NCBI GenBank assembly: GCA_020024235.1
Contig: JAHHUA010000055.1
Span: 1-10,059 of the forward strand
Source of the DNA: Oscillospiraceae bacterium
Lineage (GTDB): Bacteria; Bacillota; Clostridia; Oscillospirales; Ruminococcaceae
Direction: 5' to 3'
DNA: 10,059 bases
This document shows positions 7,205 to 10,059 of the stretch, in pieces (positions within the stretch are counted from its first letter, which is position 1; the number at the start of each line of letters is the position of its first letter). A program made the position numbers and the translations under genes. A model generated the notes under the pieces. That model worked only from the letters and a program-made list of their open reading frames with translations. It was not told where the DNA came from and ran no database searches.

Positions 7205-7215
7205 AAAGTTGTAGC
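7197..7215 (+). promoter_or_regulatory. Inverted repeat over the tuf -10 region
   Basis: GCTACAA (7197-7203) and TTGTAGC (7209-7215) form a perfect 7-bp inverted repeat with a TAAAG centre. It contains the whole -10 hexamer apart from its last base and reaches the expected start site. It could be an operator, or a short hairpin at the end of fusA readthrough RNA. Only TT follows, so it is a poor intrinsic terminator. Confidence 0.45.
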
Positions 7216-7248
7216 TTGTGCGAAATATATTATATTATTCTATTTATA

Positions 7249-7254
7249 GGGAGG
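7249..7254 (+). promoter_or_regulatory. Ribosome binding site selecting the tuf start
   Basis: GGGAGG lies 8 nt before ATG at 7263. A longer open frame from GTG 7218 would add 15 residues not found in EF-Tu and would start almost at the transcription start, so the ATG is correct. Confidence 0.9.
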
Positions 7255-7262
7255 AATTTACA

Positions 7263-8462
7263 ATGGCAAAGGCAAAATTTGAAAGAACTAAGCCCCACGT
7301 TAACATTGGTACAATCGGACACGTTGACCACGGCAAGACAACATTGACAGCTGCTATCACAAAGGCACTCGGTCTTCAAGGACATGCAGAAAAAATGGCT
7401 TACGACATGATCGACAAGGCTCCAGAAGAAAGAGAAAGAGGTATTACAATTAATACTTCTCACGTTGAATATGAAACAGATAACCGTCACTACGCTCACG
7501 TTGACTGCCCTGGACACGCTGACTATGTTAAGAACATGATCACAGGTGCTGCTCAGATGGACGGTGCTATCTTGGTTGTTTCTTCTGCTGACGGCCCAAT
7601 GCCTCAGACAAGAGAACACATCCTTCTTTCCCGTCAGGTTGGTGTTCCTTACATCGTTGTATTCATGAACAAAGTTGACCAAGTAGACGACCCAGAACTT
7701 CTCGAACTCGTTGAAATGGAAATTAGAGATATGCTTTCCGAATATGACTTCCCAGGCGATGATACTCCTATTGTAAAGGGATCTGCTCTTAAAGTTTTGG
7801 AAGCTCCAGATGATCTCAGCGACCCTGCTTATGCTCCAATTTTGGAACTCATGAAAGCAGTTGACGAATACATTCCAACTCCAGAACGTAAATCTGACTT
7901 GCCATTCCTTATGCCTGTAGAAGATATCTTCACAATTACAGGTCGTGGTACAGTTGCTACAGGTAGAGTTGAAAGAGGTCAGCTCAAGACAGGTGACGAA
8001 GTTGAACTCGTTGGATTGGAAGATGAATCCAAGAAAACTGTTGTTACAGGTATTGAAATGTTCCGTAAGATTCTTGACTACGCTGAAGCAGGTGACAACA
8101 TCGGTGCTTTGCTCCGTGGTGTTCAAAGAGATGAAATTAAGAGAGGACAGGTTCTCTGTAAACCAGGTTCCATTCACCCTCACACAAAATTCCGTGGTCA
8201 GGTTTACATCTTGAAGAAGGAAGAAGGCGGACGTCATACTCCTTTCTTTAACAACTACAGACCTCAGTTCTACTTCAGAACAACTGACGTTACAGGTGTA
8301 ATTTCCCTTCCAGAAGGAACAGAAATGTGTATGCCTGGCGATAACGTAGAAATGGATGTTGAACTTATCACTCCTATCGCTATCGAAGAAGGTCTCCGTT
8401 TCGCTATTCGTGAAGGCGGCCGTACAGTAGGTTCCGGTGTTGTTATCAAAGTTAACGCATAG
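7263..8462 (+). CDS. tuf: Translation elongation factor Tu
   Basis: EF-Tu is the GTPase that brings aminoacyl-tRNA to the ribosomal A site. The protein is 399 residues, a normal bacterial length. GTPase motifs are intact: P-loop GHVDHGKT (19-26), switch I RGITIN with T62, DCPGH (81-85) with the GTP-hydrolysis histidine H85, NKVD (136-139) and SALK (174-177). Domain 2 begins near [26 protein letters not shown], and domain 3 contains [29 protein letters not shown] and ends in the usual [13 protein letters not shown]. Codons are strongly biased (ACA Thr, GTT Val, CGT Arg), as expected for a highly expressed gene. It lies 110 nt after fusA and has its own promoter at 7177-7204. The first strong terminator after it is at 8881. 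Whether a second tuf copy exists elsewhere cannot be seen. Confidence 0.99.
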   Translation: MAKAKFERTKPHVNIGTIGHVDHGKTTLTAAITKALGLQGHAEKMAYDMIDKAPEERERGITINTSHVEYETDNRHYAHVDCPGHADYVKNMITGAAQMDGAILVVSSADGPMPQTREHILLSRQVGVPYIVVFMNKVDQVDDPELLELVEMEIRDMLSEYDFPGDDTPIVKGSALKVLEAPDDLSDPAYAPILELMKAVDEYIPTPERKSDLPFLMPVEDIFTITGRGTVATGRVERGQLKTGDEVELVGLEDESKKTVVTGIEMFRKILDYAEAGDNIGALLRGVQRDEIKRGQVLCKPGSIHPHTKFRGQVYILKKEEGGRHTPFFNNYRPQFYFRTTDVTGVISLPEGTEMCMPGDNVEMDVELITPIAIEEGLRFAIREGGRTVGSGVVIKVNA

Positions 8463-8556
8463 TTTTCTTTACAGGATAACCTTAGCTGATTTTATAATTT
8501 AGATATGATTATCAGTGAGAATTAGAATTTGTTGATGTTTCGGTATGAGCTTTTAA

Positions 8557-8572
8557 AGTTTTCGCGAGCTTT
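8557..8572 (+). repeat. GC-rich repeat, copy 1 of 2
   Basis: AGTTnTCGCGAGCTnT, with T at both variable sites. The core TCGCGAGCT is identical to copy 2, exactly 150 nt downstream, and contains the 6-bp palindrome TCGCGA. Such a GC-rich 9-mer is conspicuous in this AT-rich spacer. Confidence 0.5.
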
Positions 8573-8621
8573 GATGGCTCTGCTGAAACAGAGGCAGTTT
8601 ACATTTTAGCTGATAATATAT

Positions 8622-8640
8622 TGCAGATAATTTATCTGCA
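8622..8640 (+). terminator. Palindromic hairpin after tuf, possible weak terminator
   Basis: TGCAGATAA (8622-8630) and TTATCTGCA (8632-8640) are exact reverse complements around one base. As RNA this gives at least a 7-bp stem with a 5-nt loop. TTTATAAAA follows, a poor T-tract, so termination would be partial at best. It may instead be a 3'-end stabiliser or a DNA operator. Confidence 0.35.
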
Positions 8641-8706
8641 TTTATAAAAAAATCATTGAGTTACAAAAAGATTTAATTTTAAAGCAGTTTTTGTCCTTTG
8701 TATTAT

Positions 8707-8722
8707 AGTTGTCGCGAGCTGT
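8707..8722 (+). repeat. GC-rich repeat, copy 2 of 2
   Basis: This is the same AGTTnTCGCGAGCTnT sequence with G at both variable sites, 150 nt after copy 1. Flanking sequence shows no continued alignment, so it is a short element rather than part of a long duplication. The TCGCGA cores could also pair with each other in RNA. Confidence 0.5.
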
Positions 8723-8840
8723 TTTACAAATGTCGAAAATTGCTGAGGAATTTGGTTTTTAAGTAAAACAATGTGTCAGTTTAAAAGGTTTTGTTGAAAT
8801 TTACGCGTAATTTTAATGAGGCTTTTTATGACTGATTTAT

Positions 8841-8854
8841 ATTTGTATACAAAT
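8841..8854. promoter_or_regulatory. 14-bp palindrome, GntR-operator-like
   Basis: ATTTGTATACAAAT is a perfect palindrome. Its TTGTATACAA core matches the centre of the B. subtilis GntR operator (ATACTTGTATACAAGTAT), so a GntR-type repressor is a reasonable guess. Another perfect palindrome, AGATTAATCT, lies 6 nt downstream at 8861-8870. The site is 116 nt before the peptidase start and upstream of the terminator. No regulator gene or clear promoter adjoins it. Confidence 0.35.
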
Positions 8855-8880
8855 TTTAAAAGATTAATCTAAAACAATGA

Positions 8881-8915
8881 GCAGTGCACTCTATCGCGGG
8901 GGTGTACTGCTTTTT
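8881..8915 (+). terminator. Rho-independent terminator
   Basis: GCAGTGCACTC (8881-8891) pairs with GGGTGTACTGC (8900-8910), an 11-bp stem with two G-U pairs and an 8-nt loop, followed directly by TTTTT (8911-8915). It is strong and points forward: on the other strand the stem is not followed by a T-run. It should end tuf transcription, or that of any small RNA in the spacer, and insulate the peptidase gene. Confidence 0.92.
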
Positions 8916-8955
8916 GTACAATTATACACTATATTTTTTAAAAATGATGTGTTAT

Positions 8956-8961
8956 GGAGGT
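8956..8961 (+). promoter_or_regulatory. Ribosome binding site of the M24 peptidase gene
   Basis: GGAGGT lies 8 nt before ATG at 8970. The gap from the terminator to this site is only 40 nt. It contains TATATT (8930-8935), which could be a -10 element, but no matching -35 is seen at the right distance, so the promoter is unassigned. Confidence 0.85.
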
Positions 8962-8969
8962 TTGTTATT

Positions 8970-10059
8970 ATGAATAAGGTATATTTTGATAAACTGGTCA
9001 AAATTATGAATGAACGCAAGGTTGATGCAATGCTCATTGCTCCTTCAGAAGAATTGGAATTTATAATGGGACATACAACTTTCCTTTGCGAAAGATTTCA
9101 GGCTCTTATAATAAAAAATGACGGTAATTTTTTCTATATATGCAATAAACTTACTTATGAAGAAATTAATAGTTTAGGTGGAATTAAAGTTTATGGTTGG
9201 TCAGATAATGATGGCTATATGGAAACAGTTAGAGAAGTATTTGAAAAAGAAGGTCTTATCGGTAAGACAATCGGTGTAAATTCCACTGAAAGAGCATTTA
9301 TTATTTTGGATATGATGGAAAATATTGATGTTAAATTCATTAACGGCAAACCTCTGTTGGAGGAAATGAGAATTATAAAATCAGCAGAAGAAATTGAAAA
9401 TTTGAAAATAGCTTGCAGAATTACAGATGAAGTTTTCACAGATTTGCTTAGCTTTGTTAAAGCAGGTCAAAAAGAAGAAGATGTTATTAACTTTATGAAA
9501 GAGGGCTTTGCAAAAAGAGGTGCCGATTTTGGTTTTGCCATTGTTGCAACAGGAAAAAATGCTGCTTTGCCCCATTATGCCGGCTGTGATGGTATTATTG
9601 AAGAACATCAGCCATTACTTATGGATTTTGGCTGTATCTATAAGGGTATGAATTCTGATATGACAAGAACCGTTTTTATAGGTGAACCAACTGAGGATCA
9701 GAGAAAGATGTACGAATATGTTAAAGCAGGGATTTTAGCAGCAGAAAAAATTGCTGTAAGTGGTGCTTATATTCCTGACATTGATAAAGCAGCCAGAGAT
9801 GTTGTAGCCGAATCCGGATATGGTGAAACATTTATGACAAGACTTGGTCATGGTATTGGTTATAGTATGCATGAAGCTCCTGATATTAAACAAAGTAACA
9901 AGAGAACTCTTGAACCAGGTATGACATTTAGTATTGAACCCGGAATTTATCGTGTAAATGAATTTGGAATCAGAATTGAGGACTTAGTTCTGGCTACAGA
10001 AAATGGCAACGAAATTCTTTACACTAGCACCAAAGACCTTATAGTCTGCAACAATAAAT
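8970..10059 (+). CDS. M24-family metallopeptidase, Xaa-Pro aminopeptidase/dipeptidase-like (3' end cut by window)
   Basis: An uninterrupted frame of 363 codons runs to the window edge, where one further base (T) remains. At 350-370 residues these proteins are normally complete, so the stop is probably the next codon. The protein has an N-terminal creatinase/prolidase-like domain (about residues 1-130) and a C-terminal pita-bread catalytic domain. All five dinuclear metal ligands are present: D219 (MDFG), D230 (SDMTRT), H294 (GHGIG), E323 (IEPGIY) and E337 (RIEDLVL). H301 in MHEAPD matches the second conserved active-site histidine. No signal peptide is seen, so it is cytosolic, probably cleaving peptides next to proline during peptide recycling. 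Aminopeptidase P and prolidase (PepQ) cannot be separated from sequence alone. A terminator separates it from tuf, so it belongs to a different transcription unit. Confidence 0.93.
   Translation, partial: MNKVYFDKLVKIMNERKVDAMLIAPSEELEFIMGHTTFLCERFQALIIKNDGNFFYICNKLTYEEINSLGGIKVYGWSDNDGYMETVREVFEKEGLIGKTIGVNSTERAFIILDMMENIDVKFINGKPLLEEMRIIKSAEEIENLKIACRITDEVFTDLLSFVKAGQKEEDVINFMKEGFAKRGADFGFAIVATGKNAALPHYAGCDGIIEEHQPLLMDFGCIYKGMNSDMTRTVFIGEPTEDQRKMYEYVKAGILAAEKIAVSGAYIPDIDKAARDVVAESGYGETFMTRLGHGIGYSMHEAPDIKQSNKRTLEPGMTFSIEPGIYRVNEFGIRIEDLVLATENGNEILYTSTKDLIVCNNK

Larger units (their letters stand above)
8463..8969 (+). other. 507-nt gene-free spacer between tuf and the M24 peptidase gene
   Basis: I find no convincing gene here on either strand: the frames are short and lack good ribosome binding sites, and there is no tRNA-like T-loop. 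It holds a 16-nt imperfect repeat pair, a 19-nt palindromic hairpin (8622-8640), palindromes at 8801-8810, 8841-8854 and 8861-8870, and the terminator at 8881-8915. The terminator is 418 nt beyond the tuf stop, so the tuf transcript may have a long structured 3' end, or an independent small RNA may end there. A decayed gene is another possibility. Confidence 0.6.

Noticed and set aside
7230..8237. 335-codon open frame on the minus strand opposite tuf
   Set aside because: It lies antisense to the strongly biased tuf gene, has composition rich in Ser, Cys, Asn and Phe unlike a real protein, and has no supporting start site. It is a codon-bias shadow.
7218..8462. Longer EF-Tu reading from GTG at 7218
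   Set aside because: It adds 15 residues not found in EF-Tu, and a strong ribosome binding site precedes ATG 7263.
8463..8880. tRNA or rRNA gene after tuf
   Set aside because: No TTCGA-type T-loop, acceptor pairing with a CCA end, or rRNA-like sequence on either strand.
8850..8915. T-box or other riboswitch controlling the M24 peptidase gene
   Set aside because: No T-box AGGGTGG...ACCGCG sequence or other known aptamer core precedes the terminator, and no anti-terminator pairing is apparent.

Overview
This window comes from a low-GC Gram-positive bacterium, most likely an anaerobic member of the Clostridia. The evidence is its AT-rich codons and spacers, strong AGGAGG-type ribosome binding sites, a Firmicutes-length S12 protein (141 residues), 692-residue EF-G and 399-residue EF-Tu, and a YmfF/YmfH M16 peptidase pair. 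All seven genes read on the + strand. I see no insertion sequence, phage gene, CRISPR array, tRNA or rRNA.

Layout. Bases 36-3612 form a tight three-gene operon: ymfF (M16-like subunit without the zinc motif), ymfH (M16 subunit with an intact zinc motif) and lgt (prolipoprotein diacylglyceryl transferase). The gaps are 18 and 1 nt. A 288-nt spacer carries a near-consensus promoter at 3775-3803. The str-type translation operon follows: rpsL (S12), rpsG (S7, GTG start at 4483), fusA (EF-G) and tuf (EF-Tu, ATG at 7263). tuf has its own extended -10 promoter in the fusA-tuf gap. A 507-nt gene-free stretch follows tuf and ends in a textbook intrinsic terminator at 8881-8915. The last gene, at 8970, is an M24-family metallopeptidase that runs off the window edge at or within a codon or two of its end.

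How the genes work together. S12 and S7 are 30S ribosomal proteins. EF-G drives translocation and EF-Tu delivers aminoacyl-tRNA, so the central block is core translation machinery. YmfF and YmfH look like the two halves of one M16 protease: YmfH has the zinc site, and YmfF has an R...YY motif of the kind a non-catalytic partner supplies. Lgt starts lipoprotein maturation at the membrane. The tight coupling of the M16 pair to lgt suggests co-expression, but a shared pathway is inference.

The coding content is conventional. The less ordinary material is non-coding: long, hairpin-rich spacers between rpsL and rpsG (156 nt) and between rpsG and fusA (120 nt), a dyad over the tuf -10 element, and the tuf-M24 spacer. 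That spacer holds a GC-rich repeat pair exactly 150 nt apart, several palindromes including a GntR-operator-like TTGTATACAA core, and a delayed terminator. I found no convincing undescribed protein system.
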